Assembly: GCF_023500045.1 (NCBI RefSeq)
Contig: NZ_JAMCOF010000001.1
Location: forward strand, 233,792-269,060
Direction of reading: 5' to 3'
Source of the DNA: Bartonella bilalgolemi
GTDB taxonomy: Bacteria; Pseudomonadota; Alphaproteobacteria; Rhizobiales; Rhizobiaceae
DNA: 35,269 nt
Positions 1 to 9,662 of the stretch are shown in pieces. Below the pieces are notes generated by a model that was not told the origin of the DNA, did no database searches, and saw only the letters and a list, made by a program, of their open reading frames with translations. Positions within the stretch are counted from its first letter, which is position 1, and each line of letters begins with the position of its first letter. Both the position numbers and the translations under genes were made by a program.

Positions 1-63
1 CAAATTCAGCGCGTATCATGTAATGATTAAAAATATGTTCAAGAATGTCTTTGAGTTTTCCAA

Positions 64-573
64 TCATGCGCTTGCCTTTAGACGGTAAGAGGAACTCGTA
101 CGGTGAGCGCTATGGCAAATTGCAAGGGCTAGAGCATCTGCTGCATCACTGCTGTCAAATTCAGCGCGGGGGAGAAGAATTTTCACCATCATGTGAATTT
201 GCTCTTTCTCTCCATGTCCAACACCAATAACTGATTTTTTGACTTTATTAGGGGCGTATTCGGAAATGGGCAGACCTTCTTGAGCAGGAACAAGGAGTGC
301 AATAGCACGGGCTTGACCAAGTTTTAAAGTGGCAGACGCATCTTTATTGACAAAAACATGCTCAACAGCTGCTTCATGGGGCATAAATTGATGTACAACT
401 TTTGCGAGCCCTTCATAAAGTTGGCATAATCTAGAAGCGAGGTCATTTTGAGCATTAGAGTGAAGTGTTCCCGACGCTACAAAATGGAGATGATTGCCAC
501 ATAGGTCAATAACTCCCCATCCTGTACGCCGAAGTCCAGGATCAATCCCTATAATGCGAATCGTCTCTACCAT
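64..573 (-). CDS. ruvC: Holliday junction resolvase RuvC
   Basis: Endonuclease that cuts Holliday junctions made during recombination and repair, working with the RuvAB branch-migration motor. The 169-residue protein is normal for the family. It shows the N-terminal [12 protein letters not shown] motif with catalytic Asp11, then Glu71 in AAVEHVF, and the C-terminal acidic pair Asp143 and Asp146 in the [11 protein letters not shown] motif, so all four metal ligands are present. The start follows from the usual short N-terminus before GIDPG. Transcription runs leftward; in most alphaproteobacteria ruvA and ruvB follow, which here would lie left of the window edge. yebC, the common upstream partner, is in the same orientation but about 8 kb away. 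Identification is secure. Confidence 0.97.
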   Translation of the reverse strand: MVETIRIIGIDPGLRRTGWGVIDLCGNHLHFVASGTLHSNAQNDLASRLCQLYEGLAKVVHQFMPHEAAVEHVFVNKDASATLKLGQARAIALLVPAQEGLPISEYAPNKVKKSVIGVGHGEKEQIHMMVKILLPRAEFDSSDAADALALAICHSAHRTSSSYRLKASA

Positions 574-789
574 AAAATTCAGTTTATTTGATTTCTCAGT
601 ATTTTAATAGATGGATTCAATGAATAGAACAAAAGAAGAAAATATAAAGTAAAGAAAGCTCAAAGATATCTGAAAATAAAGATAAAAATATACCTTGAAA
701 AAGAAAAAAATAGTTTTCTCTTCTTAAATGCTTTTGTAGAGAAAAAAGTGGAAGGGAAAAGTCTCATAGATAAATTAAGGCAAAAGTGC

Positions 790-1311
790 TTAGAGACGCT
801 GAAAAGCCATTTTGAGCAATTGAAGCTGTTTGTTTACTGGATTGTTTTGAGATACAGTCTGTAAAGAAGTGTGTTTTTTATCATAGTTCATATGCCGTAT
901 TCTTTTTTCTAATCGAAGCGAGCGATGGACAAAGTGACGAAAAACTTCTGGTAATTCTTTCCAGTGTGCAGATTTGGATTCAAGTGATGGGGTGTGCAGG
1001 GAAACTTTTGTAATCTCTTTTTGAATTTGTTCTGGTGACATTTCTCCTTCACGCTCAGCTCGAATCAATAAAAGCTGAGAAGCAATTTGCATCAAACGCG
1101 TACTCAAATACATTGCTTCTTTCCCATAAATTTCAGAGAGTTCTATTGAAAGGTCATGTGTAGCTAAGCGGCCTTCTGTATCAATATAATTTGCTGTCTC
1201 TTCAATCAGGGTCATTGTTTCTTCATAAAGACGATTAAACACATTATCAAAGGCATTGTGCTCAATCATAACAATGGCCTGATTGTGTGGACGCTCATGT
1301 ACGTTCACCAC
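790..1311 (-). CDS. rcdA: DUF1465 family protein, RcdA-like (regulator of CtrA degradation)
   Basis: Matches the DUF1465 family by its core: LYEETMTLIEETANYID, then LSTRLMQIASQLLLIRA and EGEMSPEQ. The Caulobacter member, RcdA, is an adaptor that helps deliver CtrA and other substrates to the ClpXP protease during the cell cycle. That role is known for the family and inferred here. The frame is open from an ATG at 1347, but a GGAG ribosome site sits just before three consecutive GTG codons (about 1306-1314). I chose the middle one because its spacing is best; the neighbouring GTGs are equally possible. The protein is mainly helical and soluble. It stands alone, with about 215 bp to ruvC and about 180 bp to the opgC-like gene. 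Confidence 0.82.
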   Translation of the reverse strand: MVNVHERPHNQAIVMIEHNAFDNVFNRLYEETMTLIEETANYIDTEGRLATHDLSIELSEIYGKEAMYLSTRLMQIASQLLLIRAEREGEMSPEQIQKEITKVSLHTPSLESKSAHWKELPEVFRHFVHRSLRLEKRIRHMNYDKKHTSLQTVSQNNPVNKQLQLLKMAFQRL

Positions 1312-1489
1312 CACTATACTCCAAAACCAAAACAATCTTGGGAACATTTAAAAAAAATAACAAGATAGAAATTTCTTTTTTAAAGTGCTCCTTCAAGAAC
1401 AATGAATACCTTTTTTAGCATTATTGTGCAATGTTCTTTTTATGCTAAGGTTAATGAGCTTGCAGGAGAAGGACTTCCATATTTTTTCT

Positions 1490-2611
1490 TTACGGTGAAG
1501 TGGAATGCCCACTTTTGTTTTCATAATAATAAGCAATAATAAATTGAAGACTGATACCACTCATGATCAAAAAAGTGTCCAATATAAATGTACTGTTCAT
1601 TGCCGTTTTTAAAATCTGTCCACACATAGCAAAGAGAGTTCCAGTTACAAAAACCGGTAAGCTCTGTTTCCCTAAAATCGCTAAGGGATGTTGTGTTGAG
1701 ACGTGAAGCTTTCGGTGCAACCAAGGAAAACAAACGAGCAAAGAAGATAAGGAAAGAATATGCAACAGACGTGGAAGGCTTAAAAAAGTTTTATTGAAAT
1801 CAATCAAAGGGGAAGACCAACTAAGCCAACTGAAACTTCCCCACCAGTGTAAGCGTACCCATAACAGGGAAAGAACAAGATAGATTACAGAGAATGTCAA
1901 GAGAAGACGGCGAAGGGGCAGCGATTTCTTCTCTTTAAGAAAGAGAGTCGTTGTGAGGCCAATGACAAAGAGAAATTGCCATGAAAGAGGATTTAAAAAC
2001 CACTGCCCTTTAAGAGGATAAGAAGGGGGGCCAATTCTATAAAGGCCACAGAGAACATAAAGAATGAAGGAGATGAAAAGCAGAAGACCCTTGTGTCGAC
2101 AGCTCAAATAAAGTGCAAAAGGCGCGAAAATCATTAAAACGACGTAAAGTGAAAGAATGTTATTATAGCCAAGTTGATGACCAAAGCTCAAAATACTAAA
2201 AAATGCCAGAAAAGGCTCTGTAAAAAATAATTCTACGTTATTCATAGAGGTGAATTTTTCTAAATTCCACAGGGAAAAAGCTCCTCCAAAAAGACCTAAG
2301 GTGACAAAAGTAGTAAAGAGATATGCTTTATAAAGACGAAAAGCTTTCCGCCAAAGTTTGCCAATTAGAGCAGAAAAAGGCAGTTTATACCAACGCGCGT
2401 GAAAACTAAGTCCAAGTGAAACTCCTGAAAGAAGGACAAATATTTCTGCTGAATCAGAAAAACCAAAGTTTTTATGGGTGAGATGTTCATAGAATGTACC
2501 AGGAATATGGTTGATGAAAATCGTTAACAGCGCTAAAGAACGGCAAACATCAATCCGCGTATCACGGAAAGTATGCGAACTATGATGAGAGGAAGCTCTA
2601 GAACATGTCAT
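1490..2611 (-). CDS. opgC: OpgC-family integral membrane acyltransferase-like protein
   Basis: A 373-residue polytopic inner-membrane protein with about ten hydrophobic segments. The N-terminal signature RDTRIDVCRSLALLTIFINHIPG followed by FSDSAEIFVLLSGVSLGL is typical of the OpgC domain (PF10129), related to acyltransferase family 3. E. coli OpgC adds succinyl groups to osmoregulated periplasmic glucans; many alphaproteobacterial homologues have no tested substrate, so the modified molecule here is unknown. The start has an AAGGG-type ribosome site in the leader. The gene is divergent from the ThiE-like gene, with about 120 bp between them that must hold both promoters. No opgG/opgH glucan synthesis genes are nearby. 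Confidence 0.85.
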   Translation of the reverse strand: MTCSRASSHHSSHTFRDTRIDVCRSLALLTIFINHIPGTFYEHLTHKNFGFSDSAEIFVLLSGVSLGLSFHARWYKLPFSALIGKLWRKAFRLYKAYLFTTFVTLGLFGGAFSLWNLEKFTSMNNVELFFTEPFLAFFSILSFGHQLGYNNILSLYVVLMIFAPFALYLSCRHKGLLLFISFILYVLCGLYRIGPPSYPLKGQWFLNPLSWQFLFVIGLTTTLFLKEKKSLPLRRLLLTFSVIYLVLSLLWVRLHWWGSFSWLSWSSPLIDFNKTFLSLPRLLHILSLSSLLVCFPWLHRKLHVSTQHPLAILGKQSLPVFVTGTLFAMCGQILKTAMNSTFILDTFLIMSGISLQFIIAYYYENKSGHSTSP

Positions 2612-2732
2612 GAAGGGGCCCTTAAGATATCATAAAATGTCTATTTTAAAAAAATAGTCTGTTTTTAAAAGAGTATGACCATAAAATGGTTTTTAATCTT
2701 GAGTTGTATAATGCAATGTTGAAAGATGCAGG

Positions 2733-3407
2733 ATGACAAAACAAAAAAGTAAACCAATTGCGCAATGTCTTTGCCCTCAGTTGATTTTAACAGTTGATGT
2801 CCGTCGCACACTCAATCCTGTTTTATTTCGTCAGATTTTGCAAACACAATCTTTTGCTTGCGTTATTTTGTATGATTCGCAAGGGGAAAAAATGGGGGAA
2901 GAGCATTTGCAAAAGAGTGCACAGCTCTACGTTCATGATATTCAGCACAATGGTGCAGCTTTGATTATTGCAGAGCAAAGCCGAGTCGTTGGCCGGATTG
3001 GGGCTGATGGTTTGCATGTAGAAGACCATTTCAATATTTCCAAAATTGTTGAAAACTTGAAAAAAGAACAGAAAATAATTGGTTGTGGAAATTTTCAAAA
3101 TCGTCATTCTGCGATGGTTATCGCTGAAGCAGGGGTTGATTATCTTCTCTTTGGAAAATTAGGTGCTGATAAAAAACCTCGTTCACATCCTCGAAATATT
3201 CAATTGGCACAATGGTGGGCAGAGATTATGAAAACTCCCGCCATTATTCAAGCGGGGAGTGAATATGCATTTTTTGATGAAGCTTTGGAAACAGCTTGTG
3301 AATTTATTGCCGTGGAAGAAATGATTTTTATCCATGAGGATCCTTTGAGGATGCTTGATATGATGAAAGAAAAATGTCACAACACTTCTCTATGTACGGA
3401 AAGGTGA
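2733..3407 (+). CDS. ThiE/TenI-like TIM-barrel protein (thiamine phosphate synthase family)
   Basis: A 224-residue protein with the TenI/ThiE barrel pattern: an IGADGLHVED strand corresponding to the GLHLGQxD motif, IIGCGNFQNRHSAMVIAEAG corresponding to the SxHxxxEA motif, and AGVDYLLFGKLGADKKP corresponding to the GADYVGFGPIFxTxTK loop. Classical catalytic positions are partly changed, so it may not make thiamine phosphate. Rhizobiales often carry such a divergent copy next to a Sel1 gene, efp and suhB, as here. No TPP riboswitch is visible in the 120-bp upstream region. The stop lies 5 bp before the start of the Sel1 gene, suggesting one transcript. The family is fairly sure; the reaction is not. 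Confidence 0.72.
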   Translation: MTKQKSKPIAQCLCPQLILTVDVRRTLNPVLFRQILQTQSFACVILYDSQGEKMGEEHLQKSAQLYVHDIQHNGAALIIAEQSRVVGRIGADGLHVEDHFNISKIVENLKKEQKIIGCGNFQNRHSAMVIAEAGVDYLLFGKLGADKKPRSHPRNIQLAQWWAEIMKTPAIIQAGSEYAFFDEALETACEFIAVEEMIFIHEDPLRMLDMMKEKCHNTSLCTER

Positions 3408-3412
3408 AAGTT

Positions 3413-4465
3413 ATGAGTAAATTTTACGGGGCATTAATTTTGGGCACGATCGCGTTTGTGATGTCTTTTGTAAGCGCTACACAAGCTCAACAAGGAGAGC
3501 CGATTGTAGATATTTCTCAAAATGTTGAAAATACTCAAGAGACTCAAAAAAATGTATCGCCCTTAGAAGTCGGCCAATATGATGAAGCCTATGATTATTA
3601 CACCCAAGGGTATTATGTAAAAGCTTTTCGTGCAGCGCTCAGGCGTGCCGAACAAAATGATCCGATTGCTCAAACTTTGATAGGGCGAATGTATATGGAA
3701 GGACATGTCGGGCCTGTTGATGGTAAACAAGCCGTTTTGTGGTTTAAAAACGCTGCAAATCAAGGAGATCCACAAGCACAGCTCCGCTATGGTTTGATGT
3801 TGTTTGAAGGAACTTTCATTGAAAAAAATATAAGTCTTGCCGAAGAATTCATTCGAAAAGCGATGAATTCTGGCGTGAGAGAGGCTTATTTTTATTCTGG
3901 GCAAATTCACCTTTATAAAGCAATGCACGAACAAGAAGAATCTGGCAAGGATGGTGTAGAAGAGGTTGATGTAAAAAATAAAGAAAATGAGAGTATAGAA
4001 CAGGCTTTAATATGGTTCTTAAAAGGGGCCTCTCTTGGAGATCCTGAAGCGGCTTTTGCTGCTGCAAAAGTTCTTTCTGTAGGAACTTTAACAATGCCAA
4101 AAAATGATGGTAATGCGCGCAGACTTTTGGAAGCTGCAGCACAAAATAAACATTTAATGGCTCAGGTTATTTTGGCACAATGGTTGCTGCAGGGACGTGG
4201 AGGAGAAAGCGATTTTCAACGTGCTTTTGATTTGTTTTTAGACAATGCATATAAAAATATTGTGGTCGCACAGGTTAGTTTGGCGCGACTTTATCGCGAT
4301 GGAGTGGGGACATCCGAGGATCCCATTACGGCTGCTGCGTGGTATTTGATTGCAAAAAGTCAAAAAGCAGAAATTTCCGATCTTGAAACGATGATCGAAG
4401 GTATGGATGAGACTCAGTTGCAGAGAGCAATGCAGAAAGCAAAAAAACTGGTCTATAGGCTTTAG
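3413..4465 (+). CDS. Secreted Sel1/TPR-like repeat protein
   Basis: A 350-residue protein with a signal peptide (MSKFYGALILGTIAFVMSF, probable cleavage after ATQA) and several Sel1-type helical repeats. Clear repeats include AQTLIGRMYMEGHVGPVDGKQAVLWFKNAANQGDPQAQLRYGLMLFEG-type segments at about residues 80-130 and VSLARLYRDGVGTSEDPITAAAWY near the C-terminus. Sel1 repeats bind partner proteins; the target here is unknown and the location should be periplasmic. The frame extends up to an ATG at 3374 inside the preceding gene, but the ATG at 3413 begins exactly at the signal peptide, so I prefer it. An acidic, non-repeat insertion (EQEESGKDGVEEVDVKNKE) breaks the repeats near the middle. Confidence 0.85.
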   Translation: MSKFYGALILGTIAFVMSFVSATQAQQGEPIVDISQNVENTQETQKNVSPLEVGQYDEAYDYYTQGYYVKAFRAALRRAEQNDPIAQTLIGRMYMEGHVGPVDGKQAVLWFKNAANQGDPQAQLRYGLMLFEGTFIEKNISLAEEFIRKAMNSGVREAYFYSGQIHLYKAMHEQEESGKDGVEEVDVKNKENESIEQALIWFLKGASLGDPEAAFAAAKVLSVGTLTMPKNDGNARRLLEAAAQNKHLMAQVILAQWLLQGRGGESDFQRAFDLFLDNAYKNIVVAQVSLARLYRDGVGTSEDPITAAAWYLIAKSQKAEISDLETMIEGMDETQLQRAMQKAKKLVYRL

Positions 4466-4633
4466 AAGGCATTTAAACCAAAATTTAAAGTTTAATAGTG
4501 GTATAAAATATTAATAGATTCAATAACACAATAGCTTTGGTTGTTTGTTTTTTTGAAAAAATACAATGGTTTTGATTTTTTAAAAAAGTAAAATAAGAGG
4601 TCTCCTCTGTAATCATTAAATTGGAGATGAATA

Positions 4634-5206
4634 ATGAAAATCAATGGGAATGAAATTCGGCCTGGAAATGTGATTGAACATCAAGGAGGTTTATGGGTAG
4701 TTGTGAAATGTAATGCCGTTAAGCCAGGAAAAGGGGGCGCATTTAATCAGGTTGAAATGAAAAATGTGATCGATGGTACAAAGCTAAATGAACGATTTCG
4801 TGCCGCTGAAACCGTTGAAAGAGTCCGACTCGAACAAAAAGATTTTACTTTCCTTTATCAGCAGGGGGATGTTTTGGTCTTTATGGATTCACTTTCCTAT
4901 GAGCAGCTCGAATTGCAAAAAGATTTTGTGGGTGACCGCGCTGCTTTTTTAAAGGATGGTATGACTGTAACTGTTGAGCTCTATCAAGAAAAACCAATTG
5001 GGATATCACTGCCTGATCAGGTCACTATAACCATTGCTGAAGCTGATCCTGCAATCAAAGGGCAAACAGTGACGTCTTCTTATAAGCCTGCCATTCTTGA
5101 AAATGGGATTCGTATTCTTGTTCCTCCTTTCATTAATTCAGGAGAGCGTATCGTTGTGGATACAAATGAGTTGATTTATTTGCGTCGTGCAAATGAAAAG
5201 GGATAA
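4634..5206 (+). CDS. efp: Translation elongation factor P
   Basis: EF-P relieves ribosomes stalled at polyproline stretches. The 190-residue protein has the KOW-like N-terminal domain with the PGKGGAF loop, placing Lys33 at the position of the modified Lys34 of E. coli EF-P. OB-fold domains follow, with the conserved C-terminal [20 protein letters not shown] signature region. Whether the lysine is beta-lysylated (EpmA/EpmB) cannot be judged from this window. A GGAG ribosome site lies just before the ATG. The suhB-like gene starts 18 bp downstream, so the two are probably co-transcribed. Confidence 0.97.
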   Translation: MKINGNEIRPGNVIEHQGGLWVVVKCNAVKPGKGGAFNQVEMKNVIDGTKLNERFRAAETVERVRLEQKDFTFLYQQGDVLVFMDSLSYEQLELQKDFVGDRAAFLKDGMTVTVELYQEKPIGISLPDQVTITIAEADPAIKGQTVTSSYKPAILENGIRILVPPFINSGERIVVDTNELIYLRRANEKG

Positions 5207-5224
5207 AAAATAAAAGGATAAGAG

Positions 5225-6016
5225 ATGGCTCATTCTGCAATCATGCACATTATGGTGCAGGCCGCTATAAAAGCAGGCCGTTCTTTGGTGCGTGATTATG
5301 GTGAGGTTCAAAATCTACAAGTTTCTTTGAAAGGCCCAGGAGATTATGTCAGCCGAGCAGATTATAAAGCTGAGAAAATCATTTTTACTGAATTGAGCAA
5401 AGCAAGACCAAAATTTGGGTTTCTGATGGAAGAGTCTCAGGAAATTATCGGAGAAGATTCTCAGCATCGTTTCATTGTTGATCCTTTAGATGGAACAACA
5501 AATTTTTTGCATGGCCTTCCTTTTTTTGCTGTTTCAATTGCTTTAGAACGTCAAGCGCAGATCGTCGCTGGTGTTATTTATAATCCTATTCTTGATGAGC
5601 TCTTTACTGCTGAACGTGGCTGTGGGGCTTTTCTTAATGATCGGCGTTGTCGTGTGGCAGCACGGCGCCAATTGGAACATTGTATCATTGCGACAGGATT
5701 ACCCCATTTTGGGTGTTCAAATCACAGAGACTACTTGGGAGAATTACGCAATGTAATGGCTGAAGTTTCTGGAATTCGGCGTTTCGGAGCTGCTTCTCTT
5801 GATTTAGCTTATGTCGCTACTGGAAGAGTCGATGGCTTTTGGGAAGATAATCTCCAAATTTGGGATATGGCCGCTGGACTTTTGATGGTTCGTGAAGCAG
5901 GTGGATTTGTCAGCGATAAAGACGGGGGACAAGATATTTTTGATAAAAAAAATATTATTGCTGGTAATGAAATTATTCACACTGAATTACGAAAAATTCT
6001 CAAAAAAGAAGTGTGA
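5225..6016 (+). CDS. suhB: Inositol monophosphatase family protein (SuhB type)
   Basis: Mg-dependent, Li-sensitive phosphatase of the IMPase family, 263 residues. The metal-binding signature DPLDGTTNFLHGLP (Asp86, Asp89) is intact, an upstream Glu-Glu pair (69-70) supplies the other ligand, and the C-terminal QIWDMAAG motif carries Asp214. Family members hydrolyse inositol phosphates or sugar phosphates; SuhB also affects rRNA transcription in E. coli, but that need not hold here. The ribosome site AAGGATAAGAG precedes the ATG. It lies directly after efp in the same direction, an order seen in many Rhizobiales. Confidence 0.93.
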   Translation: MAHSAIMHIMVQAAIKAGRSLVRDYGEVQNLQVSLKGPGDYVSRADYKAEKIIFTELSKARPKFGFLMEESQEIIGEDSQHRFIVDPLDGTTNFLHGLPFFAVSIALERQAQIVAGVIYNPILDELFTAERGCGAFLNDRRCRVAARRQLEHCIIATGLPHFGCSNHRDYLGELRNVMAEVSGIRRFGAASLDLAYVATGRVDGFWEDNLQIWDMAAGLLMVREAGGFVSDKDGGQDIFDKKNIIAGNEIIHTELRKILKKEV

Positions 6017-6190
6017 TTTAAAGCACAAACTTTTTACAGAAAAAGCAGTTTTTACCCAGAAAAGAGAAGCGGGACTCTGGTAAAAGTAAGTGTCTGGCGA
6101 GAAAAATGGCGGTGGTTTGCTTTCTTCGTTTAAGTGTCGATCAACAGTATTTGATGGGAAGAAAAATCAGTTGGCACATATTTTTCAGAT

Positions 6191-8053
6191 TTAATGCTTT
6201 GGGTTTTCTTTTTTTGAGGGTTTTCTTTTTTTATTTTTATGAGATTCGTTCGGTTTAATTTTTGGTGAAGTTTGTTCAGGTGAAAATTGGAGTTTAGCTA
6301 AACGCGTATAAATTCCATTTTGCTCAATCAGTTGCGCGTGAGTTCCTTCTTCAATAATAGAGCCTTGATCCATTACAAGAATACGATCTGCTTTTAACAC
6401 TGTTGCCAAACGGTGAGCAATGACTAAAGTTGTGCGATTTTTCATGAGTTCGTCTAAGGCTTTTTGCACCAACTTTTCATTCGTTGCATCTAAGGCTGAT
6501 GTTGCTTCATCCAATAACAGGAGAGGGGCATTTTTCAAGATCGCTCGCGCAAGAGCAATGCGTTGTTTTTGTCCTCCTGAAAGCATGATGCCTCCTTCTC
6601 CTACTTGGGTTTCAAAGCCCTTTGGTAAGGAGTCGATGAATTCAGATGCGTTGGCTGCTTGGGCTGCAGCAATGATTTGTTCTTCATTAGGATTGTGAGA
6701 GCCAAAGGTTATATTCTCGCGAACTGTTCCCTCAAAAATATCGATTTCTTGAGGAACATAGGAAATCGAAGAACGTAAGTCGTGAAGGGAGAGGCGGTTA
6801 ATATCAATGCCGTCAAACTGGATATGACCACTGATAGGATCATAAAAACGAAGAATAAGAGAAAAAAGGGTACTTTTCCCTGCACCCGAAGGGCCAACAA
6901 AGGCAACAGTTTCTCCTGCTTTGATGGAAAAAGATAAATCATGCAAAATCTTTTTTTCTGGTCTGGAAGGATAGGTGAAATGAACACGATCAAAAATAAG
7001 AGATCCTTGAATGGGAAGGGTGCGTGATAAAGGGGATGCAGGCGTTGTAATAGTTGGTTTCTTTTGCAATAATTCAACAAGACGTTCTGCTGCTCCTGCT
7101 GCTTGCACTAATTCCGCGCCAATTTCCGATAATTGTGCAAATGTTGTTGCTGCAAAAACCGCATAGAGAACAAATTGGCCAAGCGTTCCCCCTGTCATGG
7201 TTCCGTGTAAAACATCTTGTGACCCAATCCACAAAATCGCGACAACGCTACTAAAAACCAGAAAAATCGCAAAACCAGTGAAACAAGAACGAAGAATCAC
7301 AGAAGTGCGAGCTGTTTGAAAAACACGTTCAATCAGCATTGAAAAACGCTCAGAGATATCTTTTTCAGCTGTAAAAGCTTGGACCGTGCGAATGGCACTC
7401 ACTTGTTCTGAGGCTAACGCATTGGCTTCTGCTAGGCGGTCTTGCGTTGTGCGTGTGCGTGTGCGCACTTTGCGTCCAAAAATAATCAAGGGAATGGCAA
7501 TAAAGGGAATGGAAAGCAAAACCAATAAGGAGAGCTTAGTATTTGTGATGACCATCATGACAATGGCCCCAATCACAACAATAAGATGACGCAACGCTGT
7601 AGAGGCTGTCGATCCTACCGCTAATTTTATTTGGGTTGTATCCGTTAAAAGACGTGAAATAATTTCTCCTGAATGGGAATAATCAAAAAAATCAGGAGAA
7701 AGGTGCAGAATATGTTCAAAAACATCACGCCGTAAATCAGCAATGAATCGTTCACCCAATGTGATGACACAGTAGTAACGGATGGCTGAAGCCAGAGCAA
7801 GCAGTAAAGCTAAGATAAATAAAATACCAAAATAGAAATTCATTTTTCCATGGCTTGAAGCAGAAAAACTGTGATCAAGCATTTGACGAATGGCAATAGG
7901 CAAAGCAAGAGTGACACAAGCCGCAACCAATAAAGAGAGAACAGCGCAAATTATAAGCCAATTGTAACGTTTTATATAAGGGCTAAAAGCAGAAAAAGAA
8001 TGTTTCACTTTGAAAGGATGCTTGGATTTTTCTGAGAGATTCAGGAATTTCAT
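6191..8053 (-). CDS. MsbA-like ABC exporter (fused permease and ATPase)
   Basis: A 620-residue half-transporter. Residues about 30-330 form a six-helix exporter domain. The ATPase domain follows, with Walker A GPSGAGKST (about 388-396), the signature LSGGQKQRIALARAI, Walker B LLLLDEATSALD and the H-loop in VIAHRLATV. It should work as a homodimer in the inner membrane. The permease resembles lipid or multidrug exporters, but the substrate cannot be told from sequence. The last 30 residues are a lysine-rich hydrophilic tail (KKRKPSKKENPKH), unusual but probably tolerated. It is divergent from rpmE, a neighbour arrangement common in Rhizobiales. Confidence 0.9.
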   Translation of the reverse strand: MKFLNLSEKSKHPFKVKHSFSAFSPYIKRYNWLIICAVLSLLVAACVTLALPIAIRQMLDHSFSASSHGKMNFYFGILFILALLLALASAIRYYCVITLGERFIADLRRDVFEHILHLSPDFFDYSHSGEIISRLLTDTTQIKLAVGSTASTALRHLIVVIGAIVMMVITNTKLSLLVLLSIPFIAIPLIIFGRKVRTRTRTTQDRLAEANALASEQVSAIRTVQAFTAEKDISERFSMLIERVFQTARTSVILRSCFTGFAIFLVFSSVVAILWIGSQDVLHGTMTGGTLGQFVLYAVFAATTFAQLSEIGAELVQAAGAAERLVELLQKKPTITTPASPLSRTLPIQGSLIFDRVHFTYPSRPEKKILHDLSFSIKAGETVAFVGPSGAGKSTLFSLILRFYDPISGHIQFDGIDINRLSLHDLRSSISYVPQEIDIFEGTVRENITFGSHNPNEEQIIAAAQAANASEFIDSLPKGFETQVGEGGIMLSGGQKQRIALARAILKNAPLLLLDEATSALDATNEKLVQKALDELMKNRTTLVIAHRLATVLKADRILVMDQGSIIEEGTHAQLIEQNGIYTRLAKLQFSPEQTSPKIKPNESHKNKKRKPSKKENPKH

Positions 8054-8241
8054 AGGGTTTTGTGTCTTTATTGTGTTGATGATAAAATTTAAATAGATTC
8101 AAATATTTTGGACACTTGTTTTTTGGTACATTCTCAGCTATTGAAATTTTAATTTAACAAGTGTATCAAAAAGACAAAGAGAGCGCACTTAAAAAATACA
8201 TAAAGTGCTGTTTCGTTGCGTGGAAGTAGAAAGTTTGTCGT

Positions 8242-8463
8242 ATGAAAGCTAATATTCACCCTGATTATCACATGATTAATGTTGTGATGACTGATGGAAC
8301 CCAGTATACAACCCGTTCAACATGGGGCAAAGAAGGGGATACCCTGAATTTGGATATCGATCCAATAAGCCATCCAGCATGGACTGGAGGATCGCAGACA
8401 TTTGTTGATCGTGGTGGGCGTGTTTCTAAGTTTAAGAATCGCTTTGGGGGCCTTGGCTTTTAA
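8242..8463 (+). CDS. rpmE: 50S ribosomal protein L31 (zinc-free form)
   Basis: A 73-residue ribosomal protein beginning [20 protein letters not shown] and ending in the conserved [12 protein letters not shown] region. There is no cysteine, so it is the C-minus form that does not bind zinc. L31 bridges the 50S and 30S subunits. The gene is monocistronic, with about 190 bp of AT-rich upstream DNA and a hairpin terminator about 45 bp after the stop. Confidence 0.96.
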   Translation: MKANIHPDYHMINVVMTDGTQYTTRSTWGKEGDTLNLDIDPISHPAWTGGSQTFVDRGGRVSKFKNRFGGLGF

Positions 8464-8505
8464 AATTTCCAATGATCTGAGGTATAAAGAGGCATGAATT
8501 TTTCA

Positions 8506-8531
8506 AGAGCTTTTCAATAGAGCTCTGTTTT
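8506..8531 (+). terminator. Probable rho-independent terminator of rpmE
   Basis: AGAGCT at 8506-8511 pairs with AGCTCT at 8521-8526 around a nine-base loop, followed by GTTTTTG. The stem is short (6 bp), but its place just after rpmE and the T-run fit. Confidence 0.6.
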
Positions 8532-8915
8532 TGTTTGCAAAGGAAAAGGAAGCGCTTAATCTCTGAAGTCAAAAGGGAAGGCTTTATGATGGAAAAAGCT
8601 CTATGATGAAAAGAGAAGCATAAAAGGTCTTTGAAAAATCGCAAAAATAAGAAAAAGACAAAGAGTCTTCATCCTGGATTAAAGAAAAGTCCTAGATTAA
8701 AGCAAAAATTGCTAAAAAATTCTCTGTATGAAAAATGAATGTAAAAAAGCAGTGTTGTTTTCAAGCAATAAAGCAGAAAAGCCTTTCTGCACTTAACGAG
8801 ATCAAATAAAATTCTCTTTTAACGGTCAAGCTTCTTTTTAAAACAGGGCGTTTGCAATGTCTTTACTTTTTCTTTTGCTTATGAAATTTTTGTCAATAAA
8901 GAGCAGAATAAAGAG
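8532..8915. other. Intergenic spacer rpmE-yebC with a leftward terminator
   Basis: AT-rich spacer with no credible open frame. It contains the leftward terminator annotated at 8765-8790. The rest is A- and T-run-rich sequence with nothing else I can recognise. Confidence 0.6.
8765..8790 (-). terminator. Probable rho-independent terminator of yebC
   Basis: Read on the minus strand, GCAGAAA (complement of 8784-8790) pairs with TTTCTGC (complement of 8773-8779) around a four-base loop and is followed by TTTATTG. It lies about 125 bp beyond the yebC stop. Confidence 0.6.
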
Positions 8916-9662
8916 TTATGCCGACAGTTTTGCTAAAATTTCATCACTGACATCAAAATTGGCATAAACATTCTGCACATCATCATCTTCTTCTAAGGTT
9001 GAGATCAAACGTAAAACAGAAAGCGCTTTTTCTTCATCAATTGGTGCGAGGGTCGTTGCTTTCCAAATGGTTTTAATGGATTCTGCTTCACCAAGTGTGT
9101 TTTCAAGAATTTTCGAAACTTCACCAATATCTTCAAAGGCACAAAAAATATGGTGACCTGTTTCTTCCGATTGTACGTCATCAGCCCCTGCTTCAATGGC
9201 TGCTTCCATAATGGTGTCAGCGGTTCCAGATTCAAATTTATAGATAATTTCACCAATGCGATTAAACATAAAGCCAACGGAACCTGTTTCTCCTAAAGCA
9301 CCTCCTGATTTTGTAAAAGCAGCACGGACATTTGAAGCAGTACGATTGCGGTTATCGGTTAAGGCTTCAACAATAACAGCTACACCGCCAGGGCCATATC
9401 CCTCATAGCGCACTTCATCATAATTTTCGGCATCACCCCCTGAAGCTTTTTTAATCGCTCGCTCAATATTATCTTTTGGCATTGATTGAGCTTTTGCATT
9501 TTGCACTGCGAGTCTTAAACGCGGATTCATTGTTGGGTCAGGAGAGCCCTGTTTGGCTGCGACTGTGATTTCACGTGCAAGTTTGGAAAATATTTTTGAA
9601 CGCATCGCATCTTGACGTCCTTTACGGTGCATAATATTTTTAAATTGTGAATGGCCTGCCAT
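8916..9662 (-). CDS. yebC: YebC/PmpR family protein
   Basis: A 248-residue protein of the YebC/TACO1 family, clear from [19 protein letters not shown] at the start, the KLAREI helix, [20 protein letters not shown] in the middle domain and the three-domain length. Members have been described as DNA-binding regulators and, as homologues of mitochondrial TACO1, as translation factors; which applies here is not shown by sequence. The start has a good AAAGGTAAG ribosome site. In many alphaproteobacteria yebC directly precedes ruvC; here the two are co-oriented but separated by about 8 kb carrying eight genes. Confidence 0.95.
   Translation of the reverse strand: MAGHSQFKNIMHRKGRQDAMRSKIFSKLAREITVAAKQGSPDPTMNPRLRLAVQNAKAQSMPKDNIERAIKKASGGDAENYDEVRYEGYGPGGVAVIVEALTDNRNRTASNVRAAFTKSGGALGETGSVGFMFNRIGEIIYKFESGTADTIMEAAIEAGADDVQSEETGHHIFCAFEDIGEVSKILENTLGEAESIKTIWKATTLAPIDEEKALSVLRLISTLEEDDDVQNVYANFDVSDEILAKLSA

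Noticed and set aside
1-167. 13-base direct repeat CAAATTCAGCGCG at 1-13 and 155-167
   Set aside because: Short, with the second copy inside conserved ruvC coding sequence (ligand region), so probably coincidence.
2612-2732. TPP riboswitch before the ThiE-like gene
   Set aside because: Only 120 bp are available and no THI-box motifs are visible.
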